Under the pieces are notes generated by a model. The model was not told the origin of the DNA and did no database searches. It saw only the letters and a program-made list of their open reading frames with translations. A stretch of DNA of 64,000 bases, taken from NCBI RefSeq assembly GCF_043290135.1, contig NC_134710.1, forward strand, positions 254,559,592-254,623,591, written 5' to 3'. The first letter of the stretch is position 1. Each line of letters opens with the position of its first letter. This stretch comes from Rhipicephalus microplus (lineage: Eukaryota > Arthropoda > Arachnida > Ixodida > Ixodidae). Positions 45,531-56,803 of the stretch are shown piece by piece. A program made the translations under genes and the position numbers.

Positions 45531-46215
45531 AATTAACTAGAATGAGGTTATCTGATTGGTGGCTAAAGTCAAGGCACGAGTGAAAATTAAACCCTTCACT
45601 GCAAAGTACGAATCCTCAACCTCGCTATTTAAAGGAAAAAAATATAAATCTAGTTTCTGGTTCATTAAGTATTACGGCTTGGTGGCGCTAGCCACCGCCC
45701 GATCTAAAGGGTACAGCCATATCCATCCATCCATCCATCCATCCATCACCCAAAGCGGCGATGCGCTGCGCAGAGACGGGAATCAACCACGCACGCGGGC
45801 AATATGAAACATTTAGAATATATTTTATTGCTCCTGTATAGCCTCAAATGGCGACCGAGCAAATATGTTAATTAGCTTCTGGAATTACAGCATGGCTACG
45901 CGGGTCCGCGACTGAACTGAAATATCGACAGGGTGACAAAAGTGAGCGCGTGACGGCACTGAAACATTTTCTCGGTGTGAAGTGGTAGAAGAGTGGAACG
46001 ATGAACTCAGTTGTGAGCCACTGCTTGTAACACCCTCCACAGCGAACCATCATTTCCTCAAGTACTAATCGGTAAATAAAGCCCCATCATTCGTAACATA
46101 CATGGCTCGCTTAGCTACTTCTGCTAACGCATAATCAAACTTAGAGACGAGAATCACGAACGGTATCTGCATGAAAACATTTTATTTTCTGCACACTGGC
46201 CGTACGTACAACGCG

Positions 46216-47130
46216 TTACCGAATAGTGACTATCTTTTTCAACAACGCAGTCTTAATAATTGATCGAACGTCTTTTTTTTTTCCACAAGAAAAAAACATT
46301 TTATAGTTCACAAATGCACCCCAGAACATCGTTTCCCTTGGCTTGGTGACGCCCCTCAGCTTCAGGGACTTCCTCTTTTCACGGGAAGACGCTCGACGTT
46401 GTACAGTGCCTTTGTGTAAAAACGCAAATGGGTGAGCATAAAAAACTTTGTCACTTGATTGCTGAGTCTCGGACCATGTTGCGAGCAGCTCAGTGTGACT
46501 TTTTTTTTTTTTTTGCAAGGAGGAAACAAACTCTTCCAAGCTGTCACTGTGAAGCTCGTTGTAGCTACACCACTTTGAAAAAGTGATTTCAAGGGTGTCT
46601 ACAAGTGCGAAGAGCTTTTCCGATAGGCCTACCCATAGGCATAAGCACGAGGGGGCAAAGAGTGCAGGCGCTCCCCCAAGTCGCCTGGGAGGGGGGTGCT
46701 AAATCTGCTCTGTACATTATCTAGGCGGCGGGGCACTCTTTTAGTAACCTAAAAGGAGGGCACAAAATCTGCCTCATACACTGATTTAATAGGAAGGGCG
46801 GGCGCTGCAATGAACCTTCACCCCCCTCCCTCTTCCCTGAACGGGAGTCCTGCGCACGTCTGTGGGCGTACCCCTTTCAATGCAAATGATTTCGCCGTTC
46901 ACAGTGTGCTCGGAGTGCCAGGAGATGCACCTATCGTCGAATTGCAGCTCGGACACAGCCGAGTTTTTTTTTTTTTTTTTTAAGCAGCTTGTCAGTGCGC
47001 AGGATCACTCTTCGCCATTGCGCACACAGAGTTTCGTCGTTTGGAACGCCGAACAACGCATGCTTCTTTTTAGCTGACTTGTAGCCTATAGTGCACCCCG
47101 GGACGAAGCAATTACTTTCTTTTCGCGCCA
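46216..47130 (-). pseudogene. THAP-domain P-element-like transposase fragment, copy 1
   Basis: The ATG near 47128 opens a THAP zinc-finger start (CFVPGCTIGYKSAKKKHALF, then QWRRVI, DKLL). A poly-A run on this strand (46964-46982) throws the frame into a dead end. The proper continuation (SELQFDDRCISW, with EHTVNGEIICIERG after it) lies in another frame at about 46970-46850. A further piece with LEITFSKW and EEFVSSL appears at about 46600-46530 after an inserted GC-rich block, and runs to about 46216 with stops. THAP domains bind DNA in P-element transposases and related host factors. The state of this copy says transposon relic. Confidence 0.7.
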
Positions 47131-48194
47131 TGAGAGTGCATACAGAAGCAGTGGTCTCAAAGTGACACCGCACAAAAAGAAACGACGACGAACGCGCCCG
47201 ACGAAACTGTTGGAAACGTGAAAGCAACGTATAAACGACTGCGCGCGTTCCCACGCGGCTACTTCGCAGATGCTTCAGTGCGCTCCGTAGGCGCCGCTTG
47301 CCGCTCATCACACTTTGCTATTCTAGACGCTGTTCCGGTGGCTACATACAACATCGAAGGATGGACAGACCCACACCCCGAGAAGCTTCGCCCCTAAAAC
47401 GGGGTTGGGAGATTCCTTCGTGGGAGAGACGAAAGCAGGCGGGGAAGGCACGTTTCGTTGCCATCAATACGCTTAGGCACTGCGCCGTGCTCCCGACCGG
47501 GTTGCAGAAATTAGGTGCCTTTTCTCATCTTCTAACCACTACCAATACGCTTCCACGCTGCGTGCCTTGTCGGACTAAAGAGCCCGGTGAAGGAAGTCCG
47601 CGTAATAGAAGTCACACCCAACGTTACTAAACGTTGGTCACACCTCTGTGCGCACGTGGACGTATCATGTGTCGTTTTGTAGGTATGAGAGCAATGAGCC
47701 TCGTTGAGGGGAGTGCCATGTGTGTTGTATATGGGGTGCCTACATGAACGGCCGGTCATGTGAACGCCCTGTTGTGTGGCGGTTGGCAAACATATACCAA
47801 GGAACATGTTTGCTGGCATTTTCTGATACGGCTGTTAGCATCATACATTTTACATCAAAGGAGTCTACTGAAGTCTACAGGTATACAGCCCGGAGTCTTC
47901 CCGATGGTCTTTCGGTTACCTCGCGGCTTCTAATTTTACACACATACACATAATACGTGGCACCCTCTGGCGCCATGTATTTTGATATCTAGTTGTTGAC
48001 AGCCCACACTTAACCATTTAACCTTGGCAGCTTTGCATATGCGAGAATTTGGCTCTTTAAAAATAGTGCGAATCAGAAAACGTCGTCAGTGCAGTCCCGA
48101 GCACGCCTTTTTCGTGTTTTAGACAAATGGGCTGACCAGTGATCTGTACTGTACTACGTTACGCACGGCAACACATGACTCGCCAGTGAGGCGA

Positions 48195-48412
48195 ATGCTC
48201 GCTCTCGTCCTTTGCCTAGCTGATCGATCTGAAGGTCGCGGGGCAGAATCTGTGGTGGTATCATTTTCGATGGCGCCAAATATGTTTGAGACCCGTGGGC
48301 TCAGAATCAGGTGCCCAGTAAAGAACCCCAGGGCCCAGGTGGTCGAAATTACCACAGCCCTCCACTATGGCGTCCCTAATAATCCGATCTCCTTTTGGGA
48401 TTTTAAACTCCG
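48195..48412 (+). mobile_element. Ruka-type SINE, degenerate copy
   Basis: Recognisable from GATCGATCTGAAGGTCGCGG, CATTTTCGATGGCG, CCAGGTGGTCGAAATTACCA and CAGCCCTCCACTATGGCGTC. Many substitutions, so it is an old insertion. Confidence 0.75.
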
Positions 48413-48578
48413 ACAAACATTATTACTATTCGGCCGAGTTGCGACGAGGTGTGAATTGTCGCAACAGAGAAGAAATCAAGCCACCAAGTTAACGAAGTAC
48501 GCAGCGTGGAATGACGACCATAAGAATGTAAGATAACTTAAAATAGTGCAAGCGAACCATGTTGTAAACGAAACGGGT

Positions 48579-48602
48579 CTCTCTCTCTCTCTCTCTCTCT
48601 CT
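48579..48602. repeat. (CT)n microsatellite
   Basis: About 12 uninterrupted CT units. Confidence 0.9.
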
Positions 48603-50150
48603 TTGTCAAGTGACCGTAAACTGGCTTGACAAGACATAGCCGATCGCTTTACCAATGACGTCATACGTGACGTTTACCTTGGGTCACGTGACCTCGAGCT
48701 GTTAAGGCATGGAGGAAGGAAAGGTAGGAGAGGCCCTGACGTCACTCGTTGTGAAGCCGCGATGAAGCCGGAAGTCAGCCATTTTGACTAGGCAAATTCT
48801 CCTCGCTTGTTTACATCCGAATGTAAAGCAGAAGGCACGACTCTCTCTCCGGCTCGGAAAGCACGTGGGCTGCGCAGCGCGTATGTCGTGACGATCCGAA
48901 ACTAATCGAACGGGGCTCATCACTCAGAGCCAGCAGGACACCTTCAGCGAAATCGCTTCGTCCGAGTAATACAGGGAGTAACAGCTCGCCGACAACGAAG
49001 CAACTACGAGAGAACGTGCGCTAGATGCACTGACAACGACGAATGCTTTCACGTCATTAATTCAGCAACTGTACAGACAACACAATCGGTCGTGCGCCTT
49101 CTACGGTTGCATTCCGCCACGCGGCCGAAGCAGCGTCCTGCCACTCCGTATTCCGCGTGAAACTCACCGGCGTCAGCATTCTGCGACCGTGGTGACTTTG
49201 AGCACAGTGCTAGGGACAGTTGAACGTGGTTGCTGTTACGTTGAGATTACATGCAATGCTGGTGGAGAGTGTACCAAGCGGAACAGAAAAGGTGTTTTAA
49301 TACGCACATGCAAGTTGTTACTGTACACACACAACACGACACTACGTATGTGCACATGGTCCTCATGGCGTCTTGCTGGGCTCAACAGCGTCGTCCGTTG
49401 TCACAGGCAGGAGCACTGCTCAACCGTCACTGACCTGCAAGGCGTTCGTCGTCATTCAGCTTCGTCATGGTGCCCAACGCAATTTCGCTGAACACTAACT
49501 GCTTCATCCGCGTCATCCGCCGCACAACACATGGATAAGCACTTGTTCTACGCACTGTTGAAACCCCGTGATGGACAAAGGGATTTGTAAACGTTGCTAA
49601 GAGTAATGTAACTGCCAGGAGAACACTGCGTAACCAATAACGCGGCGCAGAGCACAGATATTGTCCGCCACGGCTCAGCACGAGACCTGGAGAGGCACAC
49701 ATTCCGCCGCCAGCCATGGCCACTCACTGCTAGACCAGCTCCACTGCGCAACACGTAACCATAGCAACGCCGTCATTGTGCCTAGTGAATATGGCCGCCA
49801 TGATGTCATTTCCGCCACACTTTTCACGGCCCGCGCCGGCTGGGCATGCCCTCTCCTACCTTTCCTTCCTCCGTGTGTTGAGGTGAAAATAGACTATCCT
49901 GATTCGCTCGCAGGATTTCAAGCTGGACGGTTGTGCCCTCGCGATCTCCGACTTCAGCGTAGCTCCCGCCGACTGGTTCGCCCTGCGTGGTCTCCTGAAA
50001 CCGTGCAGCTCTCGCATTGTGGCACCCCGCCCTTGGACTGCTTCGACCGGATCCCCACTTTCCTATCTCCTTCTTTTTTCTCTCGTTGGCTGTCTTCTTC
50101 TCCTTCTATTTTCCTTCTATTCTTTTTATCCCTCCTTCCCCCACCCCTAT
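48603..50150. other. Intron sequence, no gene recognised
   Basis: Several open frames up to 163 codons (49661-50152, plus) lack recognisable motifs. The pyrimidine-rich stretch at about 50060-50150 inflates them. Confidence 0.3.
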
Positions 50151-50235
50151 AAGGCACTGCGCCGTGTCGCCTGAAGGCAGACAGAAATTAGGTGCCTTTT
50201 TCCTCTTCATTGTAACCACTACCACCACCACCACC
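50151..50235. repeat. Dispersed repeat end shared with 47473-47545
   Basis: AAGGCACTGCGCCGTG...CAGAAATTAGGTGCCTTTT followed by AACCACTACCA occurs in both places. This suggests the 3' end of a repeat family; the family is unknown. Confidence 0.6.
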
Positions 50236-50739
50236 ACTATCTTCGTCACCACGCTGCTATTGTGGCTAGAAGGAATGGTGTCAGCATCGGCGCGCCGGAG
50301 AGCGAGCGAGAATTCATCCGGATGCGGTGGCGCTGCGGTTGCTTTCGAGATGCCCCTCCTCGCGCCCGCACGCGCGTATCAGTCGTTTTTTGTTGCAAAT
50401 ATTTCACGCTACCCTGCAGATTATAACGACGTCTACCTGTCACAATTCTGGCGGTGCACTGCAAAACGTGTATTGGCACTGAAAACTAGCGTTTTCAATT
50501 CACTTCATAGTATATCAGCTACGAAGCTTAGAAGATAGAGAATCAAGTGACTTGCCGTGAGCTTGACACCAAAACAACGTCCGTGCAGTTTTCAAATTTG
50601 ATGCTGCAGTGTTCTCCATGAAGTCTCAATGCACGTAAAGGTATCGGCAACCGTTATTTTTAGGACTTGCGCAATCAATTTCCAATTTTACAAGCAAGGC
50701 ATTTATTTTCTCGAAAAAAAAACAACATGAAATATAAAC

Positions 50740-50815
50740 ATAATATATATTGTGTTATAATATATTATTGTGTTTACACAATAATAAACACAATATTATT
50801 GTGTTTATATTGTGG
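50740..50815. repeat. AT-rich palindromic cluster
   Basis: Overlapping inverted and direct copies of ATTATTGTGTTTA / TAAACACAATAAT can form alternative hairpins. Confidence 0.75.
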
Positions 50816-51173
50816 CATTAAGGTTGAAGAAAACTGCAAGTTATATGAAACTCACCTAAAGCAAGTGAATAAGGTAATAAAGAGAACAGTAAATATACGA
50901 TGATACAATGGGCATACATACACACAAGACATTTAGATTTGATTGGCAAACATAGATACAGTCACAAACCAGTTAACGAAGAAGTTGATTTTTGCATATG
51001 TGAAACACAGCCAGACAGTGGCATCACAGTTCTTAATGGGAGGTTTATAACAATGTGAACAAGACAATAGTAAAATCACAGGAAACAACAGAGTGTGAGT
51101 AATGCACAATAACATAAAATAAAACCTTGTTCGCTGAGTTAACACTATGACTGCTAAGTCACACGTCTCAACT

Positions 51174-52282
51174 TCAAGAACTTCGTTTTTTCTTTCTTTT
51201 TTTTTGATTGGACGCATTTTCTTCAGCAACGAGAAAATGCATTCTGGTCAGTGTAAAGACTCCAATTATCTGATTTTTCACTTCCAGTTTGTGGTGTTCA
51301 CAGCCGACCATATTTAACCTCTTCACAGACAGGCAAGAGATAAGGACTGTTATGCTGTCACTTTTCAACTTGTTGAAACTGAAGTAATAGGTGCATGCAT
51401 CTTTCGTAGGTTTGACCAATCTGTTAAAGACTTGGACGGGTACAGAAGGCATGATTCTGCCGGAAGCAAACTGGATTCTTCAGAGTGAAGCAACAACCTG
51501 CTACATTCGTTGCACTTAGTCTTTTTCATCATCTTCTGGGCCACTTAGTCGCTGACGTAATAAGTGATTCGTGAGCCACTTTTGCGTCCAATGAGATCAG
51601 TGTGGTCAGGGAGGGCTTCACAAGAAACTATAATTTCACGAACTTCATTGAGTCACTCCACATCTAGCAGCTCATCCAGCTTATTCTGCAATTTGATTGA
51701 ATTATTGTGGATGCCCGGACATAAAAGGCTCCTCGGAACTCCAGAAGGTATGTTTCTACTGGAGGGTGACTGTGTCAAACTGTAAAAACTGAGGGAATTC
51801 ACAGAGATCAAATTGTGTCGGTGAAGGGTGATAATAGAAGCCAGACATTTGCTTCAGAATTCCAAAAAGATTTTAAGTGCGTCTTAGCAGAGGCCAGACG
51901 CCATCAAATGTTTATAGCCCAAGGTTTTCGTGACATCGTGCCGGATGGAAAGGGTGTTGGTTAGAGTGACGTGGAGTCCTTTGGCAGTTGATTCACTCAG
52001 GAACCCACCCCGCTTAGGTACAGCTTTTTCCCAAGTTGCTAAGAACCCGTTGATAGCATGCTTGTAGCTACGGACGATGAATCTTTCGTCGAAATGAGAT
52101 TCGCACACAACGAAGTTCTTTTCTAGTGGTTTGTCAGCGTGAGGGATCGTACGTTCCCAGGCCTTGAGCTGTTCATCGTCGGGGGGAGCAGAGAAGAGAG
52201 GCGCTTTCTTCTCTTGTTTGCGGGCCAAAGCATATGCCGCATTGCATCCAGGTGCATAGCAGTGTCTTTGCTGTTTACTCAT
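51174..52282 (-). pseudogene. THAP-domain P-element-like transposase, copy 2, internally deleted
   Basis: ATG at 52282-52280 begins an apparently intact THAP finger with C2CH ligands: CYAPGC, then CESHF, with LKAWERTI in between. Only a short linker follows before KTLGYKHLMASGL, which belongs to the C-terminal part of P/THAP9-type transposases. The central RNase H-like catalytic region is therefore missing. After a stop at 51884-51886 the same strand still shows ISVNSLSFYS-like and CTYYFSFNKLKSD blocks (the latter in 51174-51452), broken by several stops. A host THAP regulator is a less likely reading. Confidence 0.7.
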
Positions 52283-52796
52283 CGCTGTTGCATGATCACA
52301 TTGGCACGTATTGATCCCGAACAAGTCCAAATAGGCAAAGCGCAGACGTTGCGACTTGCGAGCGACTAAAAATGCTGCGCTAGCGGTTGGCAAGCGCTCT
52401 AGACCGATCACGGTGGCGACTTGCGCGGCGCTTCGTGGCGAAATGACCAGCACACCTCCTTTCAAGGCGCGGCCAGGACGATGCTGACACCTCTTCCTCT
52501 AGCCACCATAACGATGCATTCAATGAAATAAGTTCACGGAGGAACTTGTTTCCTTCCTTTCCTTCCTCCGTGAAGTTAATCTGACGTCATAGCCGCCATT
52601 TTTTTTCGCCGCGTTTGTTTCCGCAGTCTATATGATCTATATTTCTAGGCGGCTAGTTGCGAGTGCATGGCCGTGACGCAAGCTTAGAAAGTTTTGTGTT
52701 TGGCGACATTGCAGTCCCGTTTTCTATTTGAAAGTAATTCTTCATGCGGTTCGTGCAGAAGTGTGTCACAGTTCTGTGTGCTGACGCGTGTTCAAA

Positions 52797-52946
52797 TGGA
52801 GGCGGAAATGTTGTAAGCCCGTGTGCTCAGATTTGAGTGCGCGTTAAAGAACGCCAGGTGGCCGAAATTTCCGGAGCCCTTCACTACGGCGTCTCTCATA
52901 ATCATATGGTGGTTTTGGGATGTTAAACCCCACATATCAATGAATG
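52797..52946 (+). mobile_element. Ruka-type SINE, 5'-truncated
   Basis: Contains the body and tail only (GGAGGCGGAAATGTTGTAAG to CACATATCAATGAAT). It is flanked by GACGCGTGTTCAAA on the left and GACACGTGTTCAAA on the right, a target duplication with one substitution. Confidence 0.9.
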
Positions 52947-53544
52947 ACACGTGTTCAAAAGCTGCACACGCTAGGTGGGGACAGTTGCACTCAGTTTTTG
53001 CAGCTCTCTCAAACCGAAACTAAAACTAACCAATAATGAAAGGCTTGTAATTGATTATCTGTCGCATGCTTCAGCAATCAATGTGTTGTGTCATGACTAA
53101 CAGGCCCCCAGCAACACATTGCAGCAGAAAAACGCGAGGCCAAAGTTTTTGTGTTAGAACAAGATAGAATGGTTACTCGCAACGATTTATTACACTTACC
53201 CGATTCTAACATGCACTTTTCTGTTGTAATTATTGGTTTAAAAGTTTCCAGCACAAGCGTGCAATGCGCAGTACAAACGTAAGTGGAACCGAAACCATGC
53301 TATCACCTGAGCTTTAGCAGGGCAGTTGCTGCTTCACAAGATAGCGACAGTTTGACAACGGCAGCGCACTATTTACAGTCTGTGTCTGAAAGCTATTCTA
53401 CATCCTAAGTTTAGGGCGAATAATATTGTCCCTGAAGGTCCAAAAACTGTATGCATTCAAGGTGACCACTGCCGGCGACCACTGTGACGCGTTTAGTCTA
53501 GTTATGGATCACATGGAGGCAGGTTCCTTCCTCTATGCTTGGAG

Positions 53545-53700
53545 GTTGTTGAGGTTTTACTTCCCAAAACCGCGGTATCATTATAAGAAAAGCTGCATAC
53601 AGGGATCCGTAAATTTCGACCACCTGGGGTTCTTTGTGCACCTAAATCTAGCACTCGAGCCTCAAGCGTTTTCGCCTTCATCGAAAATTAGATCCCGCAA
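53545..53700 (-). mobile_element. Ruka-type SINE, degenerate partial copy
   Basis: Recognisable from AAATTTCGACCACCTGGGGT, TTGTGCACCTAAATCTAGCA and TTCGCCTTCATCGAAAAT. The tRNA head is missing. Confidence 0.8.
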
Positions 53701-55299
53701 TTTTTTTCTACTTTTTCACTTTTTTTGCCAATAACGGTGGCTTACTGAGAAACATATTGTGCAGATTTCAGAGAAGTTTCCTGCTTTGAATTCGTAAAAT
53801 AGTGATCTTGTACTACAAATGAGTAGGCGGTGTTTCTTTGCGTTTTTTTTTTTTTTTCACCTCTCGTTTCGTTTGGCCCGCCGAATAATTATATCACTCG
53901 TGGGTCCTGTCAGGGTTGAGTTATATGCCGATGCGCATAGGCATGGCCAGAGTTCTCGTTGTAGGGGGTGAAGAGGGGGGGGGGGAATTTCTGCGCCCAC
54001 TGAAATTTTTCATTTTTATGTTTGCGTATACGCACACATACAAACACACGTGGTGCGAACATTCATAAAAGTGGGTAACACATACCTCCATCCCCTTTTC
54101 TCTCGCAAGGCTGCGTCCCTACAATTTGTGGTATACAACATGCATGCTCTGTTGCAGACATTACAGTTGTGTTTACTTATTTTCATGGTTTTTTTTTATT
54201 CTGAAAATTTCAAGAATTCTGGGTAACAGGTATCATGTTTAGAAAAACTGGACAATAAACGAGGAAAGTTTCAGTGATTTCGGGAACTTGAAAGGGACCG
54301 AGCAGTCCTTTGAGTGAAATAGTAGAGTTGCGTTAACAAAACATTTTCTTTGGGAAATTGAATAACACCAAGTATTGGCTAACGTTGAATACAAAAATTT
54401 TGTTGAAAGTTGAAAGAAAAAACAAAAAAAGCAATATGCTCATGTCCTCGAGTGCATAGTGCAGTGAGTGCTATTGAAAGACTACAAAATGTCATGCAGA
54501 AACACGAGTACTTTCAGTTGACCTGGCGTCAGGCGCTCTCACTGCGATGTTACGGTGCTTTCTGAAGATGTAAACACATGCTCACAGAGCGTTGCAGTAG
54601 CAAGAGTGGGAATGTATTGCAAAGCAATATGGGTAATACATTGTATAGTGCAGCTCCATGCTATTTCCGGTATTCAAAGGAACATTCTTTCTTGGGCTCC
54701 TTAACCCAATAAATTATCTTTAATCTCTTGACTATAAAGTCTCAACTCCGTGTGTTAATTATTTTTTTATGCTAGTAGTTTCACAGCCTACCAGATTGTT
54801 CCCAGACTTTTTTTGCGGAAGCCGTAACATACAGAACTGACATAACATCCTTTATAATGAACATGAGCTTGCTTTTTAACCAGGATTTGGGAGGAAGTTT
54901 CGCTAAGAGGCCTACTATAATAACCTTAGCATTAATTGTAGCCACATCAATGCAACCCAAGTTGCACCATTGACTTTTGTTACGTTAGATATATTCATCC
55001 TATCAACTATTTGAAACATTGAATACTAGCCATCTGAAAGGCAAATCGAATTATTCAACTAGGTATTATTTGCTTCGCATACGAAACTCAAATATCTATG
55101 CACTCCTATCAAATAGTAGTCTCACTGCTGATCATAATATTAATTTAGTTTAAATTTCAATATCATTGTCAAATAGCAAAGCAAGCTTATACTGAAAAAA
55201 AAAAAAAAAAAAGTGCCTCAGAGCTTTTATACCACGAAATAGAGATTTTGTGAAAATAAAAATTCAGCAGAGTTTAACGCATGTTTTTCAATGCTTCAG
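53701..55299. other. Intron sequence, no gene recognised
   Basis: AT-rich, with a poly-A run near 55195-55212. The last bases are a typical pyrimidine-rich acceptor, TTTTTCAATGCTTCAG. Confidence 0.4.
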
Positions 55300-55401
55300 T
55301 ATGCTGAGAAGAGTCATATTGGACCTGGCATGCCGAAATCTACATCAAGAGTGCCTCAAAGAAGCAAAGCGACGCCTCTCAGCTTGGGTAGACGGTGGGC
55401 A
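55300..55401 (+). CDS. M1 zinc aminopeptidase, internal exon I
   Basis: 102 nt, phase 2 to 2. Peptide MLRRVILDLACRNLHQECLK then EAKRRLSAWVDGG, matching the family pattern LR..(V/I)L.LAC..G...C...A...F..W. Acceptor TTCAG, donor GGGCA|GTAAGT (strong). Confidence 0.95.
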
Positions 55402-56629
55402 GTAAGTATCCATTGCCACTTCCTTGTGTGCATGTCAAAAAGGAATGATACTCAAAGGTAAGTTCTAGTAATAATGTGTCTGCCATTCCATCAACTGAAA
55501 GTATTGAAATTAGTGGAAAAACGCTAACTCACAAATTTTTTATGAGCATGAAGAAACTGCACACATGCAAATCTTTTTCTTAAAGGGGCCCTGCAGCTCT
55601 TTTCCAAGTAATCATCTAATGACTTCAGTGAAGGAGTTTATTGCATCATTATTCGACTGCTGTGAAAATTTTTAGAATCTGTCAAGTGCAAGCAGAGTTA
55701 CAGGAATTTCTTGCCCACTTTAAGCGATTTTTTTTATGCTTTTGTACCAGCTAATGAGCTGAAATCTGTGTGAAGGGGGGGGAGATGAGGGCTAACAAGG
55801 TGTGAAAAAATTAAGTCTGTTTATCAAGTCCTGAATTTCCTGGCTCTACTACTATATTTGTCTTAGCAACATGATTGCTGTGATCGCTAAGTACAATGTT
55901 TCATTTGGATAAAGGTGAATAGCGCAGACCACCTGTTCATTGTTTTGCTAGTCTCTGACATATCTGTTTTAGTGGGTGCATTGGTATTTAATTATATTAC
56001 ATTCACAGAATGTAGAGTCTTTTTATAAAAGCATTTTGTCTTGAAAACACTTTTTAGCCCTGTAATGCCCTTGTTTTTAATCCTGTAATGCCTTGTTTTT
56101 ATAAGTGTATATTATTCTCAGCCATAATGTCCTAGATATTTATGGATTCAGTTTTGGTAGGTTTGTTGATAGCCAGAAGTGAACGATCTAATTAAGATAG
56201 TCATGTTAAACTGTTTTGAAGAATGCATGGTTCATACCTGACATAAAGAGGCATTCAACTGACTTTTCTCATTGTGGAGCTCCATCTAACCTTAAAGGAT
56301 GGCTTCACTATAATTGATGGATCTTGAGGGCATAAATAAGCACCAAGGGTTATAAACAGCCCCTTTCAAATACAACTATAACCTACAGTACTAGAGACAC
56401 CTGTGAAATAGTTGATGCGCATCATGACCCCTGTAATTCTACTGTTTCTCTTAGCACTGTCTTTTTGTAGAAGCAAATGAGCAGGCTCAAAATATTACGT
56501 AGAGGAGCCAATTTCACATTCTTAAGTTATTGTTATTTATTATATATAAAGAAAATAATAGCTGAGTATAGGCAAAATGGCTTTGTGTCTAAATCACTGC
56601 AAGCAATAAATTTCTCTTTTTTGTTGAAG
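55402..56629. other. Intron sequence with one dispersed-repeat end
   Basis: TTAAAGGGGCCCTGCAGCTC near 55585 resembles the end of the foldback element at 4123-4704. No second end was found. Confidence 0.35.
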
Positions 56630-56803
56630 GGAAGTACCAAGAAATATTAGAGGCATTGTTTACCGCTACGGAATTTACCAGAGCAGTGGTGACCATGAAT
56701 GGCAGTTTATGTGGGAAAAATACTTGAAGGAAGTCTCAGCCCAAGAAAGGATCAACCTGCTTTATGGCCTTGCCCATGTGAGGAGTCCACCACTGATTCA
56801 CAG
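56630..56803 (+). CDS. M1 zinc aminopeptidase, internal exon J
   Basis: 174 nt, phase 2 to 2. Peptide EVPRNIRGIVYRYGIYQSSG then DHEWQFMWEKYLK and ERINLLYGLAHVRSP, matching (I).P.(L/I)R..VY..G(I)..G....W.F.W..Y......E...L...LA of M1 C-terminal domains. Acceptor TTGAAG, donor CACAG|GTAAAA. Confidence 0.95.

Larger units (their letters stand above)
44130..45747 (+). mobile_element. 5'-truncated non-LTR retrotransposon (LINE) with (ATCC)n tail
   Basis: Starts inside the RT palm region and runs through the RT C-terminal part and a terminal zinc-knuckle domain. It ends in a CATCCATCCATCC tail (45716-45747), which is a typical 3' tail for a tick LINE family. No endonuclease portion is present in the window. 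The clade is not assigned. Confidence 0.82.

Noticed and set aside
49661..50152. 163-codon open frame as a gene
   Set aside because: The second half is a low-complexity pyrimidine stretch; no domain recognised.
51884..52465. Host THAP transcription factor gene
   Set aside because: The THAP domain runs directly into a transposase tail followed by stops on the same strand; more likely a P-like element relic.
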